From an uncultured Cellvibrionales bacterium (GTDB lineage Bacteria; Pseudomonadota; Gammaproteobacteria; Pseudomonadales; Dasaniaceae), in contig CAJVZD010000028.1 of NCBI GenBank assembly GCA_913019905.1, forward strand, positions 1-55,218: 55,218 bases of DNA, in the 5' to 3' direction. The notes beneath the pieces were generated by a model. It was not told the DNA's origin, searched no databases, and saw only the letters and a list, made by a program, of their open reading frames with translations. Below, piece by piece: positions 44,601-55,002 of the stretch. How positions within the stretch are numbered: position 1 is the first letter of the stretch; each line of letters begins with the position of its first letter. The position numbers and the translations under genes were made by a program.

Positions 44601-44711
44601 GATACACTCCGATATAGTTATGCGTTGCGACCGCGCATATTGTCGTTTGTTTTTAATTAAGTCAAGATTAGTTAACGGTATGAAATGACTCAACTGAATA
44701 CCGGTGCTGAG

Positions 44712-45365
44712 CTATTCCCACAGGGCAACTGCGGTTTTAGCCGGCTCATTGAGAGGACGAGCCAATAACCCTGTATTTGATAAGGACACCGAATACAGAG
44801 CACCATCTGTCATTGGAAGATAGCTTGCGCTGCCATAACTCGCATTAATAATACTGGTGGATTGGACGTAAACGTTAAGGAACTTCCAAATATCAAAAGG
44901 CCGGTTTCCATCAGTCAGTTCGTATACCGTGCGGATTGAGTTTTTTTCCTTTTCCAGAGAATAGAATCGACCACTGAGACGGTCTAATCGATAACCTGTT
45001 GAAAATCCCATCGTAGATAGATTCGTACCCCATTTGAGAATACGCGCGTCGAGCTGCCACAAATCACCGTTAAGCTGGTGGATTTTCTCTTTTCCTGAAG
45101 TGTCGACCAGCGAGACGGTATATTGCTGCGGGCCGATTTCAGCAAAGCTAAGGTTGGCAACAATCTGCTCCTTGCTTAATTGCTTGTAGCTATAGATATC
45201 AAGTGCACCGAAGGACATAGCGATTGCAGAAAAAATCAAGCAAAGACCGACCATGCCGCGTATCCAACCAAGAAACCAGCTACTTTTTAGCAACATTCGT
45301 CCGGCAAAAATCAAGACAGTGAGGGCTATGGCTATTGTTAGAGCGGTAATCGCGGTGTAAAGCAT
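44712..45365 (-). CDS. Conserved membrane protein of unknown function
   Basis: The 217-aa protein has two N-terminal hydrophobic helices (about 4-24 and 34-54), then a soluble, beta-rich domain with YTVSLVDTSGKEKIHQLNGD. I do not recognise its function; similar proteins are sometimes labelled multidrug-efflux related without proof. It lies 24 bases after the ChpA-like gene and before sohB on the same strand. The ATG at 45365 is chosen over a TTG one codon upstream. Confidence 0.75.
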   Translation of the reverse strand: MLYTAITALTIAIALTVLIFAGRMLLKSSWFLGWIRGMVGLCLIFSAIAMSFGALDIYSYKQLSKEQIVANLSFAEIGPQQYTVSLVDTSGKEKIHQLNGDLWQLDARILKWGTNLSTMGFSTGYRLDRLSGRFYSLEKEKNSIRTVYELTDGNRPFDIWKFLNVYVQSTSIINASYGSASYLPMTDGALYSVSLSNTGLLARPLNEPAKTAVALWE

Positions 45366-45389
45366 CAATTAATTCCCGTTAAGAAAAAT

Positions 45390-47102
45390 TTAAAGCTCTA
45401 TTGCGAAACCGAGCGCAGCCAGACTGTCTTCGGCTACATCGAGGATTTTTTCATTGACCCGATGACTCGTTTCTAGTTCGTTCAGATAATATTCGAGACT
45501 AATGAGTGTGTCTGCCAGCGTTTCGAGTAACTGGTGGTGCTGACTCTGGGGGTTAGACTCCTTTATATGATTGACCACGAAAGCGCTGCAGCTTTTAATA
45601 ATTGCAGCAGCCCGATTGTAATTGAGTACTTGCAAGCCGCCCCTCACCGTATCGAGTGTCGTCGCGACATTAGATATATGGGCACTGTCAAAATTCGAAT
45701 CGACGTAGGATGAAATAGCTCGTTTCACCATATTAATTGCTGATCGTGCTTCTTCGAGAACCAATTTTTCGGCTTCCGCTAAATGATTGTTAGCTACAAT
45801 TTCTTGACGCGCTATAGTATCGGCCTCATTTACGGCGTCGATCGTAACTTCTCTGCGATTGAGGCTGGATAAAGCACTTTCGACATATAGAACGTCGTCT
45901 GCAATACGTTGAAAATCGTCAACTGTTAAGTCTTGACTCGCGTTTTCTTTGGATGCGATTGCGCCAATTTGATCCATTAAAATTTCTTTCGGGCCCGTTA
46001 AATTAAGGATACTAAGCGTATCGGCAACTCTAGTTATGACGTCTTTCAAAATAACCAGGTCTTCGTCGTCGATAGACTCGTTTTGGGAGCTGATTTCGAG
46101 GATATCTTTAATATTTCGCAATTCGTCCTTTAATACCGCAGTAACTGTTTGTAGGGTGTCTTGATTTGGTCCCTGCATAACATTGCGACTTTTGACTATA
46201 TCGTCGTCACTGGTTTTCATCTTCGGCAAAGAGTAGCTTTGTCTGATAAGATCAACTTCCGGGTATTCACCATTGGCCAACATCAACATAAACAGTAGGT
46301 CTCGTTTCAACTCCTCTGACTGAATATCCTCCAATCCTGCTTCGCCTTTGTTAACTATAATTCGGATGAGTTTTTCAATCGCGGAAAGGCAGCGCTTTCG
46401 ATTCAGTGTTAGCTCAAGATTTCCAGCCGCAAAACATTCCAAAACGGCCGAGGCAATACGAAACGTTTCTACATTTGGATGGTTTCCCAGCAATCGCACG
46501 ACACGTTTAACCGCTCGTGCCACATATTGAAAATGAATCGTATTATTCGGATCCCTAATTAAACCGACCAATCCCGTTTGAAACATTCGATTCAAGCCTT
46601 TTACGTTAGACAGTAACAAATCTATTTGGACCGGGTTGGTGCTTGGCGGTAACTGGCCAGCAGTAGCAATGTCCTGCTTATAGAAATAATATTCCGGTAA
46701 CAGCGCCTCTTTTCGGCTTATGCGCATCTCGTTAACGTAGGGAATAATCAATGTGGGCAGTGCCGCTTGTTGAATCGTCACGTATTCAAGGTATCTGGGG
46801 AGAACAAAGTAGGCTTGAGTTAAAGCGTCCAACATGGCATTTGTGGTTTTTTTTGTTTCGTCCGCGATAACCTCCAATAATTGTGCCATCTCGTCGGCAA
46901 TTAAAGCAGCGCCGGGGAACTCCAGTAATCTAAACGTACCACCAATTTGAGCGATACTGCTGGTAGCGACAGTTAGGTGTTCGTTTTTCTGCTGATCAGC
47001 AAGAAAAGCTTCGAATTCGGTAGCTGACTGTGTAATCCCTTCTTCAACTTGTTCCTTTACCATTTTGAGGGAGTTCAGATTGACTTCAACTTCAAGAGAC
47101 AC
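45390..47102 (-). CDS. Orphan ChpA N-terminal-like Hpt-fold scaffold protein
   Basis: The 570-aa, largely helical protein resembles the N-terminal segment of ChpA/PilL, the hybrid kinase of twitching motility: the first module reads SSIAQIGGTFRLLEFPGAAL, then PTLIIPYVNEMRISRKEALL. No kinase, CheW or receiver domain follows. The ChpA module usually has HQVxGT at this point; here the phospho-acceptor histidine is replaced by alanine. It may be a structural or inhibitory partner. The start is GTG at 47102 with AAGGA just upstream; the frame runs to 47165. It is divergent from nhaB. Confidence 0.7.
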   Translation of the reverse strand: MSLEVEVNLNSLKMVKEQVEEGITQSATEFEAFLADQQKNEHLTVATSSIAQIGGTFRLLEFPGAALIADEMAQLLEVIADETKKTTNAMLDALTQAYFVLPRYLEYVTIQQAALPTLIIPYVNEMRISRKEALLPEYYFYKQDIATAGQLPPSTNPVQIDLLLSNVKGLNRMFQTGLVGLIRDPNNTIHFQYVARAVKRVVRLLGNHPNVETFRIASAVLECFAAGNLELTLNRKRCLSAIEKLIRIIVNKGEAGLEDIQSEELKRDLLFMLMLANGEYPEVDLIRQSYSLPKMKTSDDDIVKSRNVMQGPNQDTLQTVTAVLKDELRNIKDILEISSQNESIDDEDLVILKDVITRVADTLSILNLTGPKEILMDQIGAIASKENASQDLTVDDFQRIADDVLYVESALSSLNRREVTIDAVNEADTIARQEIVANNHLAEAEKLVLEEARSAINMVKRAISSYVDSNFDSAHISNVATTLDTVRGGLQVLNYNRAAAIIKSCSAFVVNHIKESNPQSQHHQLLETLADTLISLEYYLNELETSHRVNEKILDVAEDSLAALGFAIEL

Positions 47103-47518
47103 AAATATTCCTTTTCTTATCAGGGGTATGCCGAGATATCTATCGCGACAATATTTATACTTCATTATAGCCGTAAATTCTATTTTTTTGAGTATTTAAC
47201 GAATACATACAATTACTTGCGTTAGAATTATTAGAGGAAATATTTGGACTCTAGTGGTATATTTGCTCTATTGGACCAGACAGGACTAACAATGCTGTCT
47301 AATAGTAATAATAGTTGGAAGCTGAAATGTATTTTGGCAGTAAATGGGTTGATAGCTAACCACCTAGCCTAATATTCATGCTGTTTCACGAATTATATAG
47401 GCTTAATAATTTCTTTCTGCTATATGTACTAGGATCCACTTAATATTTTAGAGGCTAAATGTTGGTAAATTTGCCTCGCTGTTTATTAATCTAACGTTCA
47501 TAGTTTAAGGAATGCACA
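47103..47518. other. Divergent intergenic region before nhaB
   Basis: This gap of about 415 bases holds a small inverted repeat AGACAG/CTGTCT (47278-47300) and the leader stem-loop at 47451-47477. It is AT-rich. No clear promoter was assigned. Confidence 0.5.
47451..47477 (+). promoter_or_regulatory. Stem-loop in the nhaB leader
   Basis: GAGGCTAAAT pairs with ATTTGCCTC (one bulged T) around an 8-base loop, 42 bases before the nhaB ATG. It could affect translation or mRNA life. It matches no riboswitch I can name. Confidence 0.35.
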
Positions 47519-49024
47519 ATGTCCCAATCCTTACCCTTCGCGTTCTCGCGAAACTTTCTTGGCCAAGCACCAGTCTGGTATAAACAAACTATCTTAGCTT
47601 TTCTGGTACTCAACCCAATCCTTCTTTTAACTTTGGGACCTTTTGTTACCGGTTGGGCGCTCATTCTTGAATTCATTTTTACCTTGGCGCTAGCATTGAA
47701 ATGCTACCCTCTTCAACCGGGCGGGCTTTTAGCGATCGAAGCGATTGCGATAGGGATGGCTTCTGCGGACGCGGTTTATCAAGAAACCGTGGGCAATTTC
47801 CAGGTGTTACTCTTGCTGATATTTATGGTGGCGGGGATCTTCTTTATGAAGGATCTGCTGCTTTTTGTTTTTACCAAAATATTGCTGGGAGTACGTTCAA
47901 AAAGGGTGCTTTCGCTGTTATTTTCGATAGTGGCTGCGGTTCTCAGTGCATTCCTCGACGCGTTAACCGTGACCGCCGTACTAATAAGTGTCGGTACGGG
48001 GTTTTATTCGGTTTATCACAAGGTAGCCTCGGGTAAAAAGCTACATCATCACGATCACGATCATAGCGACGATTCAAAAGTCGTTGACTTTCATCGGGAA
48101 GATCTCGATCAGTTTAGAAGTTTTCTGCGTAGTTTGACTATGCACGGTGCCGTTGGAACCGCTTTGGGTGGTGTTTGCACATTGGTCGGTGAGCCGCAAA
48201 ATTTGCTTATCGCTGAAAAAGCAGGCTGGGATTTTATTGAGTTTTTCTTGGTGATGGCGCCTGTTACCATGCCTGTTTTAGCGGCCGGCTTACTCACTTG
48301 TCTGGCGCTGGAGACCATCGGTAGATTTGGCTATGGCGCTGAGTTACCAGCAAGAGTTCGGGATGTGCTGGAAGAGTTTAGTAACGAACAAGATTCTAAG
48401 CGAACAGATAGTGATAGAGCTGCGCTGATTACCCAGTCACTAATCGCTCTATTCCTGGTAATCGCCCTAGCTACCCACATCGCCGCTGTAGGGTTAGTGG
48501 GATTGGCGGTTATTGTCATGTTAACGGCGTTTAATGGCATTATCGAAGAGCATCAAATCGGACATGCCTTTGAAGAAGCCCTTCCCTTTACCGCTTTACT
48601 CGTGGTGTTTTTTGCCATCGTTGCGGTTATTCATGAACAACACCTATTTTCGCCCGTTATTAACGCTGTGCTTGCAATGGATTCGGAAATTCGGCCAGTC
48701 ATGTTTTTTATCGCAAATGGGGTTTTATCCATGATCAGCGACAACGTATTTGTTGCAACGGTTTATATTAACGAGCTGGCGTCTGCTTTAAAATCGGGTT
48801 CTATTAGTCGGGCGGAGTTTGATTTGCTTGCGGTTGCAGTAAATACCGGGACTAATATTCCCAGCGTTGCAACACCAAACGGACAGGCTGCGTTTTTGTT
48901 TCTGTTGACCTCGGCTTTAGCCCCACTAATACGCTTATCTTACGGAAAAATGGTAATAATGGCTTTACCTTATACGCTTGTCATGAGTGCGGTGGGCATT
49001 GTCGCTGTAAAATACTTTTTGTAA
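47519..49024 (+). CDS. nhaB: Na+/H+ antiporter NhaB
   Basis: The 501-aa inner-membrane antiporter has about twelve hydrophobic segments. The N-terminus [20 protein letters not shown] and [20 protein letters not shown] match NhaB, as do [18 protein letters not shown] and [17 protein letters not shown] histidine/aspartate-rich loop ([11 protein letters not shown], about residues 180-190) stands out. It exports sodium. AAGGA precedes the ATG. Confidence 0.95.
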   Translation: MSQSLPFAFSRNFLGQAPVWYKQTILAFLVLNPILLLTLGPFVTGWALILEFIFTLALALKCYPLQPGGLLAIEAIAIGMASADAVYQETVGNFQVLLLLIFMVAGIFFMKDLLLFVFTKILLGVRSKRVLSLLFSIVAAVLSAFLDALTVTAVLISVGTGFYSVYHKVASGKKLHHHDHDHSDDSKVVDFHREDLDQFRSFLRSLTMHGAVGTALGGVCTLVGEPQNLLIAEKAGWDFIEFFLVMAPVTMPVLAAGLLTCLALETIGRFGYGAELPARVRDVLEEFSNEQDSKRTDSDRAALITQSLIALFLVIALATHIAAVGLVGLAVIVMLTAFNGIIEEHQIGHAFEEALPFTALLVVFFAIVAVIHEQHLFSPVINAVLAMDSEIRPVMFFIANGVLSMISDNVFVATVYINELASALKSGSISRAEFDLLAVAVNTGTNIPSVATPNGQAAFLFLLTSALAPLIRLSYGKMVIMALPYTLVMSAVGIVAVKYFL

Positions 49025-49070
49025 CTGCAGCCGAGTCCAAATTATAACTCTAGGCGTTTGAGCACCTTGT

Positions 49071-49778
49071 TCAGCGCCATAGAGTGGTTCCGTCACTACT
49101 CTTATCAATTTCTTTTAATCTCTCTTCGTGCAATTCCAGTTCTTCAGGGTCAGCTTTAACGACTCTTAGCGACGGCCTTACATCTGACAGGCGACGCACT
49201 GCGTCTCTTTTGGACCCATCTTCAGCAGATTCTTCTCCGGCCAACAGCAAATTAACCTGTCCGCCTGTCATTAGCAGGTATACGTCTGCCAAAATTTCCG
49301 CATCGAGTAAAGCGCCGTGAAGATCACGCTGGGAGTTATCGACTGCGTATCGCTGGCACAAGGCATCCAAATTATTTCTCTGTCCCGGGTGTTTTTGGCG
49401 GGCCATTGTTAGTGTGTCTATCACCCCACAGTAATTTGAAATATCACCGGGACTAGCTGCTTGCAAGCGCTTAAATTCACTATTTATGAAACCGACATCA
49501 AACGGTGCATTGTGAATAACAAGTTCAGCGTCTTTAACAAATTCTAGAAAATCATTTGATATTTCACTGAATAATGGCTTGTTAGTCAAAAACTCATCAG
49601 TTATTCCGTGGACTTCCATTGCACCTGCGTCAACCTGTCGCTCAGGGTTGATATACTGATGGTAATGTCGGCCTGTTAATTTTCGGCCGACCAATTCCAC
49701 GCATCCTATTTCGATAATTCGATGACCTTGAGAATGTTCTAGTCCCGTTGTTTCGGTGTCTAGTACCACTTGTCTCAT
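49071..49778 (-). CDS. dnaQ: DNA polymerase III epsilon subunit, 3'-5' exonuclease
   Basis: The 235-aa proofreading exonuclease has all DEDDh motifs: D7 and E9 in LDTETTGLE, HNAPFDVGFINSEF, and HGALLDAEILADVYLLM. Its C-terminal end binds the alpha subunit. It follows the methyltransferase gene on the same strand after a 184-base gap with a terminator-like stem. Confidence 0.95.
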   Translation of the reverse strand: MRQVVLDTETTGLEHSQGHRIIEIGCVELVGRKLTGRHYHQYINPERQVDAGAMEVHGITDEFLTNKPLFSEISNDFLEFVKDAELVIHNAPFDVGFINSEFKRLQAASPGDISNYCGVIDTLTMARQKHPGQRNNLDALCQRYAVDNSQRDLHGALLDAEILADVYLLMTGGQVNLLLAGEESAEDGSKRDAVRRLSDVRPSLRVVKADPEELELHEERLKEIDKSSDGTTLWR

Positions 49779-49796
49779 AGTAGTTTCCTGTTAATA

Positions 49797-49843
49797 TTCA
49801 AAAAGCCTAAAAGGACGGGCCCGCCGTTAAGCGAGGCGGGTCC
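49797..49843 (-). terminator. GC-rich stem, terminator of the methyltransferase gene
   Basis: On the minus strand GGACCCGCC and GGCGGGCCC (49835-49843 and 49817-49825) form an 8-of-9 bp stem with a 9-base loop. TTTT and then TTTTT runs follow within 20 bases. It lies about 120 bases past the methyltransferase stop and before dnaQ. Confidence 0.55.
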
Positions 49844-49962
49844 ACGTGGTATAATTGCTACTTGCGTCAATCAACTCTGCGTTGAGGGGGCATGTTATCT
49901 CGCCCCTCCTACCTCGCGTCCGGCAACCCGCTAATCACTGTTGTGGAAATAAGAATCTCGAC

Positions 49963-50802
49963 TCATGCAACATCTTCATCATTTCTTTTCAGTACTCGGT
50001 GCGGGTTGATCAGGGACCCTCCGACTCTTGATTTGACCGGCGACAGACCGCTGAACCTGCTGCGGCCGGTTTTCCAGACGGGTTTAATAGGACTTAAGGT
50101 AGCTTGCTGTTTAATCGCTGAAATACAATAAAAATTACCCAGTGGTATGGCATCAAGTGCAGGCATTAGGCGTAAGTTGGTTTTATCTTTGAGAAGTTTC
50201 GGCGTACTAAAACCGTATTGTCTCGATGAAACATCGAACCCTAATAAACTTAACCAATCACAAATCCGGCGGCAGCTAATTAACTGATTATGCCAAACTG
50301 AATTGGGAATGAACTTTGCTATCCTTGAATAAGCGCCTAAAGGCGACCAAGGATTAAAACCAACTAAGATGATCGTTCCACGCGGGACGACAATCCGCTG
50401 AATTTCCCGCAACAGTTGGTGGGGGTTTTCTATGAATTCCTGAATGTGGTGTAAGATAACAACATCAATACTATTGCTGTCAAAGGGCAACTCCTCGTAT
50501 CCTCCTAGTATGGTTTGAGAGGAAGAACTGTCGTCTAATTCGAGCCTCTGGATTGATGTATTGGCTTGTGTGATGTATCGATACTGACGTTGTACTCGGC
50601 AATCATTGAATAAATGACTGGATTCGCAAACACTTAGCTGCAGTAAATGATAACCAAAACAACGTGCCAGTTTTTCATCAATCAAGCCCATTTGTACGTT
50701 CAGCATTGCCTGACCAAACTCAGTTTTAAACCAGAGGTCCAGCTGCGAAGATAACTCCTGATAGGAAGGTTTTACGGGCCAGCCTTTAGTTTTTTTGTCC
50801 AC
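49963..50802 (-). CDS. Class I SAM-dependent methyltransferase (YafS-like)
   Basis: The 279-aa protein has a methyltransferase fold: the short motif LPFDSNSIDVVILHHIQEF near residues 105-123, then VVPRGTIILVGFNPWSPLGA. The usual glycine-rich motif I is weakly conserved. The gene sits between dnaQ and gloB, where yafS lies in enterobacteria. Substrate is unknown. The start is GTG. Confidence 0.82.
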   Translation of the reverse strand: MDKKTKGWPVKPSYQELSSQLDLWFKTEFGQAMLNVQMGLIDEKLARCFGYHLLQLSVCESSHLFNDCRVQRQYRYITQANTSIQRLELDDSSSSQTILGGYEELPFDSNSIDVVILHHIQEFIENPHQLLREIQRIVVPRGTIILVGFNPWSPLGAYSRIAKFIPNSVWHNQLISCRRICDWLSLLGFDVSSRQYGFSTPKLLKDKTNLRLMPALDAIPLGNFYCISAIKQQATLSPIKPVWKTGRSRFSGLSPVKSRVGGSLINPHRVLKRNDEDVA

Positions 50803-50985
50803 TGTTACCTACCCACTCAAATGATGAGTACACGTTTTATAAGGTATGATAAACCATTATGACCGCTAAACCCTAGAGCCGATACGGTAACAGGGTGGAA
50901 TTTTTATACGAATTTATGCGGTCAGTACTTGCGCCAAGTCGATACAGTTATTACTCTAGCGCGTTAAAATTTGAGTTCTAGAATA

Positions 50986-51771
50986 ATGACAAAAATAGTT
51001 GCAATTCCCGCTTTTACCGATAATTATATTTGGTGTGTCTATGATGAAGATACGAAGCGCGCAGTGGTCGTTGATCCCGGAGATGCTGAGCCCGTCCTCA
51101 AAGCTTTGGACAAGCTGGATCTAACTCTCGATGCCATTCTGATTACGCATCACCATTTTGATCACACGGGCGGAGTTGATGCAATACTCGCCAAGACGTC
51201 GCTCGATACGCCTGTTTACGGCCCCGATAATTCGAATGTCAAACAAATAACCAATACCGTCCGAGACGGTGACAAGATCTCAGTTCTCACTTTGTCCTTT
51301 AGTATCATCGGAGTGCCTGGACATACTCTTGACCATATCGCCTATTATGGTTCCAACGAGATGGGCAGGCCATTGTTATTCTGTGGTGATACTCTTTTCG
51401 CTGGAGGCTGTGGGCGGGTTTTTGAAGGAACTCACGATATGATGCATTCGTCCCTATCCAAATTGGCAGTTCTGCCGGGAGAAACCCAGGTATATTGCGC
51501 TCATGAGTACACCTTAGCGAATCTGGGCTTTGCCAATGCCGTCGAGCCTCAGAATGATGATTTGCAGCTTAGAGTTAACCGGGATAAAGAAAAACGCTCC
51601 AATGGCATACCCACGGTACCATCTACAATCGAAGCGGAACTACTAACAAATCCCTTTTTACGATGCGAAGAAAGTCACGTTATTGCCGCAGCGAATCGAA
51701 TCAGCGAATCATCCTGTAATAACTCCGTTGCAGTTTTTTCGGCCTTGCGGGGCTGGAAAGACACGTTTTAG
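50986..51771 (+). CDS. gloB: Hydroxyacylglutathione hydrolase (glyoxalase II)
   Basis: The 261-aa metallo-beta-lactamase-fold enzyme hydrolyses S-lactoylglutathione to lactate and glutathione. The metal motif THHHFDHTGG is at about 54-63. The later FCGDTLFAGGCGRVFEGT block and YCAHEYTLANLGFA complete the site. The ATG at 50986 begins the family sequence; the frame is open to 50971. It is divergent from the methyltransferase gene. Confidence 0.95.
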   Translation: MTKIVAIPAFTDNYIWCVYDEDTKRAVVVDPGDAEPVLKALDKLDLTLDAILITHHHFDHTGGVDAILAKTSLDTPVYGPDNSNVKQITNTVRDGDKISVLTLSFSIIGVPGHTLDHIAYYGSNEMGRPLLFCGDTLFAGGCGRVFEGTHDMMHSSLSKLAVLPGETQVYCAHEYTLANLGFANAVEPQNDDLQLRVNRDKEKRSNGIPTVPSTIEAELLTNPFLRCEESHVIAAANRISESSCNNSVAVFSALRGWKDTF

Positions 51772-51877
51772 TTCGTAGCAATGTACATCCAGCACGGCAT
51801 GGTTATCGGCTGTCTAGCGAATATTGCTCGCGCTGTGATAAACTGCATTTCAAATACTTATAAGTAAAAAATACAAT

Positions 51878-53560
51878 ATGTTATCTACGTTTATTAAAGT
51901 AATTGCTGCCATATTTCTGTTATCGTCTTGTTCTCACTTACCGACGGATCAAAGCCAGGAAAAAGAAATTCCTATCGTGTTGGGCGATGCGCAGAAAAAG
52001 ATTATTACGATAGACGATCGGTTCGTTAAAGAATTACTAAGTTTACAATCGACCGACTATCTTACCGATTTTGGCTTTCCTTACAGTTGCAATTTCACCA
52101 CAAATGTACCCCTACAAGCGGAACCGAGTTGGGTTCCCGCGGTAACGATATGGCAGCGAATTCGCCGGGGTTTAGATTTGGATCACAATGTCGATAACAA
52201 GCGCTTGAATGCTGAATTCAGGTGGTACCACAAACATAAAAATTATATGGCACGCGTCAGCGAACGATCGGCACGTTATATCTACTACATCGTTAGTGAA
52301 TTGGAACAAGCAAACCTACCTCTGGAACTCGCCCTTCTTCCTATTGTAGAAAGCGCGTACGATCCTTTTGCTTATTCCCACGGAAGAGCCTCTGGAATCT
52401 GGCAATTCATTCCCTCTACGGGACGCCAATATAAGATGGAGCAAAATTGGTGGTACGATGGCCGCAGAGATATTGTTGCGTCTACCAGTGGTGCGATTAA
52501 CTACTTGAAGAGCCTAAGTAACCATTATGATGGTGACTGGCTTCTTGCTTTAGCTGCCTATAACTCTGGGCAAGGCACGGTAGACAGAGCAATCAAGAAG
52601 AATAAAAAACAGGGTAAATCGCTTGACTTCTGGTCTTTAGATTTGCCCAAAGAAACTCGTAGTTACGTACCTAAATTACTCGCTTTAGCAAAACTAATCG
52701 ATAACCCTAATCGTTATAACATTGACTTATTTCCTATCGATAACGCGGCTTATTTTTCGATTGTGAATACGAAAACTCAAATTGATTTAGCTCAGGCGGC
52801 CAAAATGGCAGGCGTCGAAATCGATGAAATCTATCGTCTGAATCCCGGATTTAATCGCTGGGCGACAACGCCGTCCGGACCGCATCGTTTACTCGTTCCT
52901 AAGAATAGCGAAGAACAGTTTAATCGTGCTCTGCGAGATTTCCCGATTGAAAGTCGACTACTGTGGGAGAGATATACCATTAAAAGTGGGGACGTTCTAG
53001 CCGTATTAGCTAAACGCTTTAAGACCGATGTCGAGACTATTAAAGAAATAAATGGCTTAAGAAACAGCCGAATTAGAGCTGGTAAGTCGCTAATGATTCC
53101 CAAGGCATCCAAAAATAACGATTACTATTCGCATAGCGCTGAACAAAGGTTAGCCTCAATTCATAAAAAACGTACTGGTGGCAAAAATACTCGACAAGTA
53201 TTTCACCGAGTCAAATCCGGTGAGAGCTTATGGACGATCGCGCGCCGCTATGACGTGAGTGTTTCGAAATTAGCGCATTGGAATAGCTTAGGTCACAAAG
53301 AGGTTTTAAGTATCGACAAAAAACTCAGTGTTTGGGTGCAGGACAAACAGCCGATCAAAATGCTCCCAGAACAAAGAGAAAAGATAACGAAAAAAGTTGG
53401 GTATAAGGTTCGAAGCGGAGACTCTCTTGCTCGAATTGCAGGCAAATTTAATCTTCGAGTCAAAGAGATTTTAAGCTGGAACAGTATTAACCCAAGAAAA
53501 TATCTACAACCCGGGCAAAAACTAACGCTTTATGTCGATATTATGAATGCAGTTAATTAG
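51878..53560 (+). CDS. mltD: Membrane-bound lytic murein transglycosylase D
   Basis: The 560-aa lipoprotein has lipobox LLSSC (C18) and a lysozyme-like SLT domain with catalytic E158 in LLPIVESAYDP, followed by ASGIWQFIPSTGRQY. Three LysM repeats (about 366-412, 445-490, 505-550; openings YTIKSGDVLAVLAKRF, HRVKSGESLWTIARRY, YKVRSGDSLARIAGKF) bind peptidoglycan. It ends overlapping the convergent HDOD gene by four bases. Confidence 0.95.
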   Translation: MLSTFIKVIAAIFLLSSCSHLPTDQSQEKEIPIVLGDAQKKIITIDDRFVKELLSLQSTDYLTDFGFPYSCNFTTNVPLQAEPSWVPAVTIWQRIRRGLDLDHNVDNKRLNAEFRWYHKHKNYMARVSERSARYIYYIVSELEQANLPLELALLPIVESAYDPFAYSHGRASGIWQFIPSTGRQYKMEQNWWYDGRRDIVASTSGAINYLKSLSNHYDGDWLLALAAYNSGQGTVDRAIKKNKKQGKSLDFWSLDLPKETRSYVPKLLALAKLIDNPNRYNIDLFPIDNAAYFSIVNTKTQIDLAQAAKMAGVEIDEIYRLNPGFNRWATTPSGPHRLLVPKNSEEQFNRALRDFPIESRLLWERYTIKSGDVLAVLAKRFKTDVETIKEINGLRNSRIRAGKSLMIPKASKNNDYYSHSAEQRLASIHKKRTGGKNTRQVFHRVKSGESLWTIARRYDVSVSKLAHWNSLGHKEVLSIDKKLSVWVQDKQPIKMLPEQREKITKKVGYKVRSGDSLARIAGKFNLRVKEILSWNSINPRKYLQPGQKLTLYVDIMNAVN

Positions 53561-55002
53561 CGGTTTGATCTTTTTGCCGCGAGCATAGCGAGTGACATAT
53601 TGGTTTGTTGGCTAAAATGATCAAAACTCTCGTGCTGTTCAGCGCTTATCTGGATTCCATCTTGGCCTCTATCCGCCACAATTAGCCCTATCGGGCGGTT
53701 ACCAGCATATATTGACGATATCAAACAGTTCTCAGTATCCATCAATCGTTTCATTTTTTTATTTAACAAATGGTTGTAATTGTGGGGCCGACTTTGATTA
53801 AGCCAGATACTTTTCCTGTTGTGCAGTGAATAGGCAAAAAGATTATCTTGTTCGCTGATGACGGGGAACATCATGTCTGATCGCCACTCTTCAATATTTT
53901 CACCCAGAATATATTTTGCCGTCATTGTTCGTACTTTAGGATCGATTAAGCAAAGCGTGACTCGTTCCAGCCCGATTCCTCGATGTATCCCTTCGATCAC
54001 CATTTGGAAAAGGGTATTGATGTCGACCATTTGCTCGACCATGGCACCCATTTCCCGCAAAATATCGAGTTGTAGTTGGGGGTCTGAAACCATCCCTTTT
54101 GACTCAGGCTTTGCGGGTTTCTCGGAAGGGCTAGGAATAAAGTTACAGGCTTTATTAGCGCCATAGGTAACCGCTACACTCGCTGCCTGCTCTGCGCCTT
54201 GCTCGATTAATTTGCGAACATCTTGTAATCCTAAGCCTGAAAACAGTGAAGCTTTGACCAAAACATCACGAAATTCCTGAGAATCCCAGCCCTTTTCTGT
54301 CGCAAAACTAATTTCCTCTCCGAGCAATACCGCTTCCGTTGATTTTGAGGGACGATGACCGGGAGATAACGCGGCTTGCAAATGATCGCCCAATTGCCAT
54401 TCTTCGGCGATCGCTTTAGTAATTTCCTTCATGGTGCTGCCCAAAAGGCTTTGCTCTAATTGGGCGTCCCCTACACTGCCTTTTTCTAGTTTTTCGTCCA
54501 GTTTGTTGGTAATGTCGGACCTACTTGTCCAAAATGCCATTTCTCCAACATGCAGCAATAAAGAAGTAATGAATACTTCTTCTTCCTTCTCGTTTCCGCC
54601 GGATTGTTTAAGCAGGTTCTCAGCTTGGATAGCCGTATGAAAGCCGCGGGCCATCCACTCTAACATTCTTTCTTTAGTATTCTCTTTTAACAGCGAATCA
54701 ACCAGCATAACTGAAAGAGAAATTGCTTTGATACCTTGGAAACCTAACTGCACCACTGCTCTACTTATCGTAGTAATTGCGTTAGTTGAGGTAGGATGAT
54801 GGTAGGCGCTATTGGCAATCCTTAATACTTTCGTCGTTAATGCACTGTCTTTTAAGATGATTTCCGAAAGTTGGGCCGCACAACTATCATCACTCTGCGT
54901 TACGGTATTCAATTCTTGCATTACGCCGGACAAAGCCGGTAACTGAATACTACTGAGATGCTTCACCCATTTTTCAGTATTGTTGTTTTCTTTTTCAGTC
55001 AT
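53557..55002 (-). CDS. HDOD-GAF signalling protein
   Basis: The 481-aa protein has an N-terminal HDOD domain (about 15-260: ILKDSALTTKVLRIANSAYH, then LGFQGIKAISLSVMLVDSLL) and a C-terminal GAF-like sensor domain (about 310-475: GIGLERVTLCLIDPKVRTMT). HDOD proteins act in motility, biofilm or stress signalling without known catalysis. ATG at 55002 is preferred; a GTG at 55011 is possible. The gene's end overlaps mltD. Confidence 0.88.
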   Translation of the reverse strand: MTEKENNNTEKWVKHLSSIQLPALSGVMQELNTVTQSDDSCAAQLSEIILKDSALTTKVLRIANSAYHHPTSTNAITTISRAVVQLGFQGIKAISLSVMLVDSLLKENTKERMLEWMARGFHTAIQAENLLKQSGGNEKEEEVFITSLLLHVGEMAFWTSRSDITNKLDEKLEKGSVGDAQLEQSLLGSTMKEITKAIAEEWQLGDHLQAALSPGHRPSKSTEAVLLGEEISFATEKGWDSQEFRDVLVKASLFSGLGLQDVRKLIEQGAEQAASVAVTYGANKACNFIPSPSEKPAKPESKGMVSDPQLQLDILREMGAMVEQMVDINTLFQMVIEGIHRGIGLERVTLCLIDPKVRTMTAKYILGENIEEWRSDMMFPVISEQDNLFAYSLHNRKSIWLNQSRPHNYNHLLNKKMKRLMDTENCLISSIYAGNRPIGLIVADRGQDGIQISAEQHESFDHFSQQTNMSLAMLAAKRSNR

